A DNA stretch of 64,000 nt from Bryobacteraceae bacterium (GCA_947458745.1 CANGYQ010000003.1:124001-188000); one strand, 5' to 3'. Shown: positions 26,484 through 35,062, counted from the first letter of the stretch. The notes: generated by a model not told the origin, from the sequence alone. Made by a program: numbers and translations.

Positions 26484-27080
26484 TCAACTCTCCCGCGCCA
26501 AAAAGCCCGTCACATTGGCCACCGCAAAGCTGATGCCTTGGAGATTCTGGTTCGGGGGGCGGCCGGGGATGGGGCGGGGGTAGCCGGAGGCGGAGTGGGT
26601 GTGGTCGGGGTTGAGGCGGTAGGTTTCGCGGTCTAGGGAGTCGTCGAGAGTGACGCCGACCACCCCGGCGAGCGAACCGGGGAGGGCTTCGGCGGGGGAG
26701 ACTAGGCGGATGCCACGGGACTGGGCTTGGGCGACGCGCTCCAGGAAGGCGTCGCGATGGGCCTCATTGGTGGTTCCGAGCGAAAGATTCACGAGCGTCA
26801 CCGGCTGCGCCAGGCACCAATCGAGGGCTTCGAGCAGAACGCCAATCGATGTCACCAGCTGCTGGTGGAACACCTTGGCGATGTAGAGCGATGCCCCGGG
26901 TGCTTTCTCGCAGATGGCTCCGGCGACGGCGGTGCCGTGGCCCAGGTAGTCGAGGTAACGCTCCGCGGGCTCGCCGGGCACGAAGCAGCGGCCTTCGATG
27001 ACGCCGGAAACGTGCGGGTGGCGGGGGTTGACTCCGCTATCGATGATGGCCACGCCGACGTTGGTAGCCCCGATGCTCAC
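26484..27080 (-). CDS. qhpE: Subtilisin-like protease of the amine dehydrogenase operon
   Basis: A compact 198-residue S8 peptidase. The triad is visible as D14 (AIIDSGVNP), H48 (YLGHGTAVAG) and S184 (LQGISFAVANVTG). It has no signal peptide, so it acts in the cytoplasm. In Paracoccus, QhpE removes the leader of the crosslinked gamma subunit QhpC before assembly. The start overlaps the qhpF stop (4 bp), tying the protease to the exporter. The family usually has GTSMA at the serine; GISFA here is a mild deviation. Confidence 0.88.
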   Translation of the reverse strand: MSIGATNVGVAIIDSGVNPRHPHVSGVIEGRCFVPGEPAERYLDYLGHGTAVAGAICEKAPGASLYIAKVFHQQLVTSIGVLLEALDWCLAQPVTLVNLSLGTTNEAHRDAFLERVAQAQSRGIRLVSPAEALPGSLAGVVGVTLDDSLDRETYRLNPDHTHSASGYPRPIPGRPPNQNLQGISFAVANVTGFLARES

Positions 27081-28735
27081 GCGGCGGCTCCTGGTGGGGC
27101 GACAATGCGGCCTTGCTGCAGCTCCAGCACTTCGCCCAGGATGGCCCGGGGCTGGTGGGTGATCAGCAGGCCGGTGCGGCCCTTTAGGGCTTCCCGGATG
27201 GTGGCCATGACGCCGTCGGCCGTTGCTTCGTCGAGCGCGGCGGTGGGTTCATCGAGGATCAGCACGCGCGGGTCCCGCAGCAGGGCGCGGGCGACGGCGA
27301 TGCGTTGGCGTTCGCCGGCGGAAAGGCCGGTGCCGCGTTCGCCGGCCATTTGGTCGAGGGAGATGGTCAGTGCTGCGGCTGACGCGGCGGCGGCGATTTC
27401 GGCGCGGGTGGCGGTGGGCCGCGAGTAGGCGATGTTTTCGGCGACGGTGGCGTTGAACAGAATCGGCGTTTGCTCGACGACGGCGATCTGCTCGCGCAAG
27501 GTAGCGACGGGCCACTGGCGGATCTCCTGGCCGTCGATCAGTACCTCGCCGGAGGTGGCGTCGAACAGGCGCACGATCAGGTCGGCGATGGTGGATTTGC
27601 CTGCGCCGCTGGGGCCGATCAGCGTGTAGGTCTGCCCCGGCAAAAGGCGGAAGCTTGTCCCTTGCAGCACATGCTCAAAGCGCACATCGCGGAACTCAAT
27701 CTCGCCACGGAAGGGCTCCTGGGGGACGTGTGAGCCGTCGCGGACTTCGATGGGGATCTCAAAGATCTCATGCACGCGACGCAGGGAGACGGCGCCGGTG
27801 ACCAGGCCGCCGTAGAGCGACATCAGGCTCTGCACCGGCCCCAGCAGGCGGCCATGGTAGGCCAGGAACGCGATCAGGGCGCCCAGGGTGAGCGTGCCGT
27901 CCAGCACCTGACGGCCGCCGATCAGGAAGACGGCGGTGGTGGAGAGCGTCACCGCTGTGGCGGGAATGGCCCCGGCCAAAAAGTTGGTCCGCTGCATCCG
28001 CAGCAGGGCATCGACAAAGCTCTGGTTCTCCGCGCCGAAGCGTTTTGATTCGCGCGCCTGCGCGTTGGTGAGCACCGTCAGCCGCAGGGCGGTCAGGCTC
28101 TCGATGAGGAAGCTGCCGATGGCGGCCGAGCGTTCGCGCAGCACCCGCACATGCGCGGCCAGCCGGTTCTGCATCTTGCGGACCAGCCACAGCGTCAAGG
28201 GTAGGATCGCCACGCCCACCACGAACAGCCAACCGCTGATGCGGATCATCAGCACCGCCGCCCCTACCAGAAACAGCACGTTCGCCAGCAATGCCAGCAA
28301 CGTATCGGCGGTGACGCGCTGCACTTCCGCAATGTCGTTGGTGAGCCGTGACACAAAATCGCCCAGCCGCGTTTTGGCGTGATGGCGCGGCGAGATCTGC
28401 TGCAGGTGCTGGTACATGTCCAGGCGCATGGCAAACAACACCGCCGCCGACACGCGCACATAGGCGTAGCTGGAGGCGATGTTCAGCACAAAGCCCACCA
28501 CCGTCATGCCCGCCATCCAGGCCGCGGTTTCGAGCAGCGCGCGCATGTCCTGCGCCAGGAGTCCCTTGTCGATCAGCCGTTGATTCAGGAGCGGCACCGC
28601 CAGGCTGGCGCCGGTGGAGAACAGGCTGAGCAGAATGATGAAGGCCAGCGCCCCACGGTGCGGTGCCAGGTACGGCAGCACGCGCCGGTATTCGCGAAGT
28701 TGGGCTTCAGGCGGCTTGGACGGAGCAGGTGTCAA
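27077..28735 (-). CDS. qhpF: ABC exporter of the amine dehydrogenase operon
   Basis: A 552-residue half-transporter with an N-terminal six-helix membrane domain (to about 320) and a C-terminal ATPase: Walker A GPSGAGKST, signature LSAGERQR, Walker B VLILDEP. In qhp operons this protein is thought to carry the crosslinked gamma subunit to the periplasm. The start is TTG 28735, only a few bases downstream of the inverted repeat at 28740-28855, with no clear Shine-Dalgarno, so its translation signal is uncertain. Confidence 0.87.
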   Translation of the reverse strand: MTPAPSKPPEAQLREYRRVLPYLAPHRGALAFIILLSLFSTGASLAVPLLNQRLIDKGLLAQDMRALLETAAWMAGMTVVGFVLNIASSYAYVRVSAAVLFAMRLDMYQHLQQISPRHHAKTRLGDFVSRLTNDIAEVQRVTADTLLALLANVLFLVGAAVLMIRISGWLFVVGVAILPLTLWLVRKMQNRLAAHVRVLRERSAAIGSFLIESLTALRLTVLTNAQARESKRFGAENQSFVDALLRMQRTNFLAGAIPATAVTLSTTAVFLIGGRQVLDGTLTLGALIAFLAYHGRLLGPVQSLMSLYGGLVTGAVSLRRVHEIFEIPIEVRDGSHVPQEPFRGEIEFRDVRFEHVLQGTSFRLLPGQTYTLIGPSGAGKSTIADLIVRLFDATSGEVLIDGQEIRQWPVATLREQIAVVEQTPILFNATVAENIAYSRPTATRAEIAAAASAAALTISLDQMAGERGTGLSAGERQRIAVARALLRDPRVLILDEPTAALDEATADGVMATIREALKGRTGLLITHQPRAILGEVLELQQGRIVAPPGAAA

Positions 28736-28739
28736 AAAA

Positions 28740-28855
28740 GTTTAGCCCCAGGCGTCAGCGTGGGGCTCTTTCCAATTAACGATATAACGCTTTTGCGAAC
28801 GACGGAACGTTTGCCGGGTGCGGAAGAAGCCCCAAGCTGACGCCTGGGGCTAAAC
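28740..28855. repeat. 28-bp inverted repeat, AGCCCCAAGCT family, copy 2
   Basis: Arm 28740-28767 (GTTTAGCCCCAGGCGTCAGC...) pairs with 28828-28855 with one mismatch; the spacer is 60 bp and contains AT-rich DNA. It fills most of the gap between qhpB and qhpF. Sequence AGCCCCAAGCT and the overall plan match copy 1. It interrupts an otherwise tight operon and could cause partial termination. Confidence 0.88.
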
Positions 28856-28872
28856 CGAACATCATCCGGGCG

Positions 28873-29934
28873 CTAGTTCATGACCGGGATCAGCGACGTG
28901 GTCATGTCGGCGGCGATGTCGACATCCTTCAGCAGCTTCAGCGTTTTTGAGTCGTACATCTCGATGGTGTTGCCGGCGCCGTAGATGATGATCTGCTTGC
29001 CGTCGGTGGTCAACCCTTGGGTGAAGCGCGTGCGGCCCGCAAAGGAGGCGCGGTTGACGATCTTGGGGCCGGTCATGTCGATCACCAGGAACTCCGTGAA
29101 GCGGTCGCCGTGCTCGCCGGAGATGGCGACGGTGTAGCCGGTCTTGCGGTCGGGCGACAGGCGCAGGCCGGTCATGCCCTGGACGGCGGGGCCGACCGGC
29201 GTAAAGTCGATCTGCTTGGTGGTCAGGTTGATCTTGGCGATGCCCCACATCCGCTTGTGCACCACCGGGTCTGAACTGTTGAAGATGGCCGTCATCATGC
29301 CGGGCGCGTCGTGCGGATCATCGGCGGGCGACAGGAAAATCGTCTCCATGCCGGGGAAGGTGGGCCGGGCCAGCTGGATGGTGTCCACCAGCTTGAAATC
29401 CGTGGTGTCAAAGATGTAGATGTTGTCGCGGAACGCCCACAGGTACTTGCCATCGGGCGATACCTTGAACTGCCCGCGTCCGCCCGCGCTGGCCACTTCC
29501 TTGGGCATTTCGGCCGTGCGGGTGATCTTCTTTTCCTGCAAATCAACCACGGCAAACTGGGGCTTGCCAACGTCGAAGCGGTCAATCTTTTTCTCGGCGA
29601 TGGTGACGGACATGTACAAGTAACGGTCCGTCGGGTCCAGCGCGCTGCCGCCCACGCGGACCTTCTTGCTGCCGGTACCGAGCAGGAACGAATCCACCAC
29701 CTTGCGCGACGCCAGATCGATGGTCTCGATGCCGGAATCCTTCACCGTGATGGCGATCAGCTTCTTCTTGTCGCTGGTCAGCGTCAGGGTGCGCGGCACA
29801 TCGGTTTGCAGCTTGATGTGATCGACCACTTTCACATTGGCCTCATCGATCACCAGCAAGTCCTTGGGCCAGCCGCCCACGTACAACATCGTGGGGTCAG
29901 CGGCTAACGCTACAGCCAGTGCGATTATCTGCAT
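28873..29934 (-). CDS. qhpB: Quinohemoprotein amine dehydrogenase beta subunit
   Basis: A 353-residue beta-propeller protein with a short N-terminal export signal (QIIALAVALAADP). Repeats such as YVGGWPKDLLVIDEANVKVV, VSPDGKYLWAF and LSPDRKTGYTVAISG are typical of the seven-bladed beta subunit, which cradles the small gamma subunit in the periplasmic heterotrimer. It lies between qhpC (140 bp gap) and qhpF (a repeat-filled gap). Alone it would be called a generic YVTN protein; the operon makes the call. Confidence 0.88.
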   Translation of the reverse strand: MQIIALAVALAADPTMLYVGGWPKDLLVIDEANVKVVDHIKLQTDVPRTLTLTSDKKKLIAITVKDSGIETIDLASRKVVDSFLLGTGSKKVRVGGSALDPTDRYLYMSVTIAEKKIDRFDVGKPQFAVVDLQEKKITRTAEMPKEVASAGGRGQFKVSPDGKYLWAFRDNIYIFDTTDFKLVDTIQLARPTFPGMETIFLSPADDPHDAPGMMTAIFNSSDPVVHKRMWGIAKINLTTKQIDFTPVGPAVQGMTGLRLSPDRKTGYTVAISGEHGDRFTEFLVIDMTGPKIVNRASFAGRTRFTQGLTTDGKQIIIYGAGNTIEMYDSKTLKLLKDVDIAADMTTSLIPVMN

Positions 29935-30074
29935 ATCGATGGTCCTCTCACCTATCAGGAAGTTCTCGGGTCTGTGAACTGAGGCGGCGACACGGCCAGC
30001 GCCCTAGGGGCAAACGAGTTTCAGCCCTGAGCGAGCGCGTCCGCCGCGCCCGCCCACGGCCGCCAGGCGGTGGT

Positions 30075-30425
30075 TTAAGGGAACACCAGCTCAATGTTGC
30101 GCCAGTCTTTGGTGGCGCTGGCGCATTTGCTGGTCCAGTCCGGGTAGTTGTTGTAGTGGTCCGGCACTTGGGCGGGCCAAAAGCAAGTCACGTAGCAATC
30201 GTAGAGATCGCGCTCGGCGGGCTGGCAGAGACCGGCCGTGCCGCCGGCGGAATCCACTTCCCAGCCGGGGGAGAAGACGATCGAACAACCCACCGGGTAA
30301 TGCGGACGGGCCGCCGGGGCGCCGCCCGGGCCACCCTGCTGCATTCCATAGATATCGCCATGCACGGCAGCGGCGTGTTGCTCGATGCGATGCGCTTTCT
30401 TGTTGACAGCTTTCAAATGCTTCAT
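30075..30425 (-). CDS. qhpC: Quinohemoprotein amine dehydrogenase gamma subunit precursor (CTQ-bearing peptide)
   Basis: The 116-residue precursor has a leader of about 40 residues, then the mature catalytic peptide. Every residue modified in the Paracoccus enzyme is kept with identical spacing. Mature Cys7-Glu16 is C47-E56; Cys27-Asp33 is C67-D73; Cys41-Asp49 is C81-D89 (three thioether links). Cys37-Trp43 is C77-W83, which form cysteine tryptophylquinone (CTQ). Shared stretches include FSPGWEVD, LCQPAE, CFWPAQV and DWRNIELVFP. An extra Cys at 101 is unexplained. QhpD makes the thioethers, QhpE removes the leader, QhpF exports. Confidence 0.95.
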   Translation of the reverse strand: MKHLKAVNKKAHRIEQHAAAVHGDIYGMQQGGPGGAPAARPHYPVGCSIVFSPGWEVDSAGGTAGLCQPAERDLYDCYVTCFWPAQVPDHYNNYPDWTSKCASATKDWRNIELVFP

Positions 30426-30434
30426 TTCAAACCC

Positions 30435-30489
30435 CTATTGCAGCGGCTTGCGCTGCTCACTTAACTATTGCAGCGGCTTACGCTGCTCA
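30435..30489. repeat. 25-bp direct repeat at the end of qhpD
   Basis: CTATTGCAGCGGCTT...GCTGCTCA occurs at 30435-30459 and again at 30465-30489 with one mismatch and five bases between. The second copy encodes the last codons and stop of qhpD; the first copy is a duplicate of this gene end in the qhpD-qhpC gap. A local tandem duplication is the simplest explanation. Confidence 0.85.
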
Positions 30490-31913
30490 AACCGGTCCAG
30501 GAACCCAGGATTTTTGACCGCGATCTCGCCATAGATGTTCAGGCAAAGATCCGTCCAGCCGCGAATCCAATCACAGAAGTGCAAATTCGGATGTCCCGTA
30601 TCACCATATCGGACAAACGCCTCATGGTGGCATCCCCCTGCGCAGAGAGGCCGCGCAAAACATGTGTGGCAGTCGAACTTGGCACCAATGTGGCCGCGGT
30701 CCAAAAACTCTTTCTGCTTGGCCTTATCCAGTCCCCCATCGAGCACGCTGCCCATCGCATGCGTGTCGGAATCGACAAACCGGTGGCATGGCGCAATGTC
30801 ACCCGACGGTCCCACGCCCACCAGCCCCAAGCCCGCCCCACAGGGGTGCGACTTGTTGATACCGGCATGAATCTCGGCTAGCGTGTCGGAAACGTTCGAG
30901 AAGCCGTGCATGCGGTTCTCGACGGCCCAATCACGATACTCAACGGCCAGTTCCTTGAACTGCTCAAATACGCGATCCATGCTGCTGCTGCCGATGGTGT
31001 AGAGCCGGTCCGGCGCCGCGGTTACGGGCGCGAAGCCCACTTCGGCAAAGCCCATCTCATGCTTCAGGTGGTGGAAGATGTCCTTGACGCTGGTCACCTG
31101 CTGGGTGAGCGTGACGCGCGCCGCGATGGGCCGCGTTGAATGCTTGGCGATTAACGCCTTTACCTTGGGAGCCAGCACATCGTAGCTGCCCTTGCCGTTG
31201 GAATACACCCGGAGCGCGTCGTGCATCTCCTTGGGGCCATCCATCGACACGGTGACGCCGATGCTGTTTTCCACCAGGAAGTCGATCACCTCGGGTGACA
31301 GCAGCGTGCCATTGGTGGTTAACGAGAAATCGATAAACTGCCCGGCCAACTGGGCTTGCTCGGTCGCGTAGGTGACCACCCACTTCAACAGCGGGAAGTT
31401 CATCAGCGTCTCGCCGCCAAAGAACGTAATGTGGATGGCGCGGCGTCCTTTGGAGGAGGTGATCAAGTGGTCGACTGACGCCTTGGCCACTTCCTCACTC
31501 ATGAACTTGGGCTTGCCGTCCGGCGTCGCCACTTTGTCTTCGCCGAACTCGTAGCAGTACTGGCAGGAGAGGTTGCATTGGTTGGTGAGGTTCATCACCA
31601 TGGACTGCAACGGGAAATCTTCCACCGGATCCTGCGGCGGGTCGACAAACCCATTGGTATCGCGGATGGCGCGCGCCTCAAACAAATCCGTGATGGCCTC
31701 TCGGGCGTCGGTTGCGCTGTAGCCCTTTGCCACCAGTGCCGCCAGCAGATCGTCGGCATCCAGCGGCCGCTCGCGCAGCAACTCCATCGCCGCACGGCCA
31801 GCCGGGCTGACGGCAAAGATGCCGCCGCTGGGGACCAGGTAGAGAAAATCTACGCCGGAGGTCTGGAAGTGATGGAACTCACCCAACGACAGCGGGGTGA
31901 CGGTTGACGTCAT
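30465..31913 (-). CDS. qhpD: Radical SAM/SPASM thioether-forming enzyme for the gamma subunit
   Basis: A 482-residue maturase. An N-terminal peptide-recognition region (about 1-95) is followed by the radical SAM cluster motif C113-NLS-C117-QY-C120. A SPASM domain carries further Fe-S cysteines (CGAGLGLVG, APCHRF, DCHTCFARPLCAGGCH). In Paracoccus QhpD links cysteines to Asp/Glu methylene carbons in QhpC. The start overlaps the qhpA stop (4 bp) and qhpC follows, the same A-D-C order as in known operons. Confidence 0.93.
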   Translation of the reverse strand: MTSTVTPLSLGEFHHFQTSGVDFLYLVPSGGIFAVSPAGRAAMELLRERPLDADDLLAALVAKGYSATDAREAITDLFEARAIRDTNGFVDPPQDPVEDFPLQSMVMNLTNQCNLSCQYCYEFGEDKVATPDGKPKFMSEEVAKASVDHLITSSKGRRAIHITFFGGETLMNFPLLKWVVTYATEQAQLAGQFIDFSLTTNGTLLSPEVIDFLVENSIGVTVSMDGPKEMHDALRVYSNGKGSYDVLAPKVKALIAKHSTRPIAARVTLTQQVTSVKDIFHHLKHEMGFAEVGFAPVTAAPDRLYTIGSSSMDRVFEQFKELAVEYRDWAVENRMHGFSNVSDTLAEIHAGINKSHPCGAGLGLVGVGPSGDIAPCHRFVDSDTHAMGSVLDGGLDKAKQKEFLDRGHIGAKFDCHTCFARPLCAGGCHHEAFVRYGDTGHPNLHFCDWIRGWTDLCLNIYGEIAVKNPGFLDRFEQRKPLQ

Positions 31914-33625
31914 TGGGCCACCTCGGGTTGATCCCAGCGCATGTACTGCGGCACGGTGACGATGAAGTAGGTTTTGGAAACCAGAGGCTTGGCCGCACCT
32001 GACGGAGTGTACGTGGCCACCACCCAGATGTCGCCATAGTTGTTGGTGCCAAACTTGCGTTTCTCGTTGGGGCCTTCGATGCTGGGCGTAAACAGGCCCT
32101 CGGCACCCATGGAGCCGACAAACTCTTTGTCGTCATCGCCGTAGTGCGAGGCAAACTCTTCCACGCTCCACTTAGCCGTCACCGGACCCAGCAGCACGTC
32201 GTCCGCCGTGTTCGGCTTGCCGTCGAGGCCATTGGAGTAGCCCATCGCCTCGAACTGATAGTAGCCTTTGGGATGCGTATTGCCGCCCAGGCGCGCGATG
32301 GCGCTTTCCGGCGTCTTGATGTAATCCACAGACTTGTAGATGGCGATCGCACCCGGAAGGGTGGTCCTTTTTACCAGCACGTCGCGCCGGCCGACTACCG
32401 CGTTGGCCGCCACATCCACCTTGACGGTCAGTCCCGTGGGGGACTGCGCTGCAATACTGGCCACCGTCACGCCCGTGCCAAAGTCGATATCGGCGGGCGT
32501 CAGGCCCGTGGGTAGACCTTCGCCAAACAACTTCACCGTGGTCCCCTTGGTGCCCGTTTGCAGTGAGAACGTATCCGTCGTCACCACCACGGGGCCATCG
32601 CCCAGCCGCTTCAACGTGACGTCATAACCAAACTCGTTGTAGCCGCCCCAGAACCAGCGGCCTTCGGCTGACATCTGGTCTCGCGAGAACGCCATTACTT
32701 CGCGTTCCTTGCCGTTGCCCACTGTGGCAGTGCCGCGCCAGGCGTAGCCGGTGTAGACGACACCTTTGCTGGACCGGGTGATCTTCTCACCGGTCTTGAG
32801 TGACGTCAGCGTCGTCTCGGCGGTGAATTCGTCCGGTCCCGCCGCCTTGATCACCGTTTCGCCAATAAACTTGCCTTTGCCCGGCTGATAGGCCGAAACA
32901 CCCCAACGGCCGGCCAGCTTGGCCGGGCGGCGCGTCGCTTGCCACTGTGCCCACTCCGGCGTCGCCAGCGGATTGCTTTTGGTGAAGTGCTCCAGCGCGG
33001 TCTCAAACGGCTCTTTGTCGGGAGTTGGCGCTGCCGGTGCCGCTGCTGCTGCGCCGCGTCCCCCGCCACCACCACCCGGGCGGAACGGGCGCCGGAAGGA
33101 GGTGAATTCCACCACCGGGAAGTACCCACGGTGCATGTTGGCCAGCAAATCCCACTCCGCCTTCGACCGGCGCCAAGAGTTCGGCTGAGCAATCGGATGG
33201 CAGGCCGCGCAGGCGTCCCGCAGTGTATCGTTGGGCAGTTGCTCGCTTTCCAGCTGCCGCTTCTCCCAATACCAGGAAACGGGCTTCGCCTCTTCCGGGG
33301 CCAGACCATGGGTTTCGCTTAAGCTCTTGACGATGTCGCGCGCTTCCGCGGGCGTCAGCGTCAAGCCATTCAGCCGCACCATGCGCTTGATGATCTGCTG
33401 CCAGCCTTCGGGCGTCGTGCGCTCCCAGGAGATGCGCGTCAGGTTACCCTGGCCATCATCACGATGGCAGCCCGCACATTTCGCCTTTACCAGCGCGCTG
33501 GTGACCGGAATGCCCGGTTCAGCTGGTTCTTTCTTGTCCTCGCCCGCCGCTGGCCGACCGGGGGCCTGAGCCCAAGCGGCATTCAGCGACAATAGAAAGC
33601 TGGCAACAATCAGGGAAACTCGCAT
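31910..33625 (-). CDS. qhpA: Quinohemoprotein amine dehydrogenase alpha subunit, diheme cytochrome c
   Basis: Start at ATG 33625, behind GAGGTGAT, gives 571 residues with a signal peptide (RVSLIVASFLLSLNAAWAQ). Two c-type heme sites follow: C50-AG-CH and C139-AA-CH. The rest forms beta-rich domains (II to IV), including an Ig/TIG-like one, ending in KFGTNNYGDIWVVATYTP. This is the large subunit of the periplasmic enzyme that oxidises primary amines to aldehyde and ammonia and passes electrons through its hemes. A longer frame to 33943 lacks a better start. It is the first gene of the operon. Confidence 0.93.
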   Translation of the reverse strand: MRVSLIVASFLLSLNAAWAQAPGRPAAGEDKKEPAEPGIPVTSALVKAKCAGCHRDDGQGNLTRISWERTTPEGWQQIIKRMVRLNGLTLTPAEARDIVKSLSETHGLAPEEAKPVSWYWEKRQLESEQLPNDTLRDACAACHPIAQPNSWRRSKAEWDLLANMHRGYFPVVEFTSFRRPFRPGGGGGGRGAAAAAPAAPTPDKEPFETALEHFTKSNPLATPEWAQWQATRRPAKLAGRWGVSAYQPGKGKFIGETVIKAAGPDEFTAETTLTSLKTGEKITRSSKGVVYTGYAWRGTATVGNGKEREVMAFSRDQMSAEGRWFWGGYNEFGYDVTLKRLGDGPVVVTTDTFSLQTGTKGTTVKLFGEGLPTGLTPADIDFGTGVTVASIAAQSPTGLTVKVDVAANAVVGRRDVLVKRTTLPGAIAIYKSVDYIKTPESAIARLGGNTHPKGYYQFEAMGYSNGLDGKPNTADDVLLGPVTAKWSVEEFASHYGDDDKEFVGSMGAEGLFTPSIEGPNEKRKFGTNNYGDIWVVATYTPSGAAKPLVSKTYFIVTVPQYMRWDQPEVAQ

Positions 33626-33721
33626 ATCACCTCGGCTCTTTTGGCGAAACAAACTCTCAAACAAGTATTCCGCAAAACGGGCGTGGTTGCGAAGGCGGGC
33701 GGCAGGGACCGGGAAAAGACG

Positions 33722-33750
33722 AGTGTAGACTGTTCCCCGGCACAGGTCAA
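33722..33750 (-). promoter_or_regulatory. Sigma-70-type promoter for the qhp operon
   Basis: On the minus strand TTGACC (33745-33750) and TACACT (33722-33727) are 17 bp apart, a good -35/-10 pair. Transcription would start about 90 nt before the qhpA ATG. This position fits a single promoter for qhpADCBFE. No qhpR-like AraC regulator gene is visible in the window. Confidence 0.55.
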
Positions 33751-33783
33751 TAGAAATCGAATCCACTTTCCCCACGAAGGGGC

Positions 33784-33812
33784 AAAAAGAAATGCCCCGC
33801 GCGGCGCAGGGC
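33784..33812 (-). terminator. Intrinsic terminator of the perR-ahpCD operon
   Basis: On the minus strand GCCCTGCG-CCG-CGCGGGGC forms an 8-bp stem (one G-U pair), followed by ATTTCTTTTT. A GC stem plus T-run, about 80 bp past the ahpD stop, is a classic rho-independent terminator. It separates this operon from the qhp promoter just beyond. Confidence 0.82.
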
Positions 33813-33893
33813 AAGTCGGCGGGGCGATACTCTCTCCAGCTCACGATGGCATCAGGCCGGCCCGCTGGAGGCCAGTCTTGTTGCTCAGGCGGG

Positions 33894-34430
33894 TCAGGCT
33901 GCGGCCAGTGCCGCTTCCGCGTCGAACACACTGGCCAGCGCAAAGATCACGGAGGCCAGGCGGACCGAGGCCACAATCGACTCCTCGGAAATGCCCTTCT
34001 CGCGGACTACCTTCTCGTGCGAGGTGACGCAGGCGTGGCAGTTGTTGATCGCCGAGACGGCGACGCACCACAGCTCAAAATCGGCGGCTTCGATGCCGTG
34101 GGAACGAATCGCGTTCATCCGCAGCCGGGCCGGGATGGTGGAGTACTTCTCGTCCGTCAACATGTGCTTAAAGCGGTAGTAGACGTTGTTCATGCCCATC
34201 ACCGCCGCCGCGATCTTGGCTGCTTCCAGCGCTTCGGGCTTCAGGTGCGGCTGCGCTTCGGCCAACAGCACGCGGGTGAGCAAACCATTACGAGACGCGA
34301 TGGCGGAACACACCACCGTGCCCCAGGTTTGTTGTTCGGTCAGCTCCGCCTGCTTCACCAAGGTCTGAAGGTTCAGCTTCAGATCCTTGGCGTAGGTGGG
34401 GACCGTTTCCAGCAACTGGTCCAGGGTCAT
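33894..34430 (-). CDS. ahpD: Alkylhydroperoxidase AhpD
   Basis: A 178-residue all-helical protein (start ATG 34430) of the carboxymuconolactone decarboxylase/AhpD fold. The redox motif is C131-HA-C134 with H138 in NNCHACVTSHEK. AhpD reduces AhpC using lipoylated partner proteins, as in Mycobacterium. It follows ahpC by 7 bp, so they are cotranscribed. Confidence 0.92.
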   Translation of the reverse strand: MTLDQLLETVPTYAKDLKLNLQTLVKQAELTEQQTWGTVVCSAIASRNGLLTRVLLAEAQPHLKPEALEAAKIAAAVMGMNNVYYRFKHMLTDEKYSTIPARLRMNAIRSHGIEAADFELWCVAVSAINNCHACVTSHEKVVREKGISEESIVASVRLASVIFALASVFDAEAALAAA

Positions 34431-34437
34431 GTTGAGG

Positions 34438-34980
34438 CTAGACCTTGATCGTGTCTTCGCCCTGTTTCCAGTTGCAGGGGCAGAGTTCGTCGGTCTGCAG
34501 AGCGTCCAGGACACGCAGCACTTCCTCGGGGTTGCGGCCCACTGACAGGTCGTTCACCGAAACAAAGCGGATGATGTTCTCCGGATCCACGATGAAGGTG
34601 GCGCGCTGGCAGACACCGGCGTTGGGGTCGATGATGCCCAGTGACTCTGACAGTTCACGCTTCACATCGGCCAGCATGGGGAAGGGCAGATCCTTCAGGT
34701 CGGCGTGGTGGGTCCGCCAGGCATGGTGGACAAATTCCGAATCGGTGGAACCGCCCAGCACCTGCGCCTCACGGTCGGCAAACTGGCCGTTCAGCTTTCC
34801 GAAAGCCGCGATCTCGGTGGGGCAGACGAAGGTGAAATCCTTCGGCCAGAAAAAGTAGACCTTCCACTTACCAGCGTACGTGGATTCATCAACCGGCGCG
34901 AAGGCCTTGCTGAGATCTTTATCCGTGGACACAGTGGCCGTCACGGCAAACTTCGGGAAAGACTGTCCTACTCCAAGCAT
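34438..34980 (-). CDS. ahpC: Peroxiredoxin AhpC
   Basis: A 180-residue cytoplasmic peroxiredoxin of the actinobacterial/AhpD-linked type. The peroxidatic cysteine is C53 in FTFVCPTE; resolving cysteines are in ELCPCNW near the C-terminus (167 and 169). It reduces H2O2 and organic hydroperoxides and is recycled by AhpD encoded next to it. The perR-like gene lies 82 bp upstream in the same direction. Confidence 0.95.
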   Translation of the reverse strand: MLGVGQSFPKFAVTATVSTDKDLSKAFAPVDESTYAGKWKVYFFWPKDFTFVCPTEIAAFGKLNGQFADREAQVLGGSTDSEFVHHAWRTHHADLKDLPFPMLADVKRELSESLGIIDPNAGVCQRATFIVDPENIIRFVSVNDLSVGRNPEEVLRVLDALQTDELCPCNWKQGEDTIKV

Positions 34981-35062
34981 TCATTTTCTCCAGTGGGGTT
35001 TGAACTACAAAACTCTTTTTTGGGGCTTCGGCGGTGCCGGGGGCACGGCCCGCTGCGGAATT

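Noticed and set aside
26406..28855. Composite transposon carrying qhpF and qhpE
   Set aside because: The flanking elements share a family but no transposase or target-site duplication is visible, so only a bracketing is reported.
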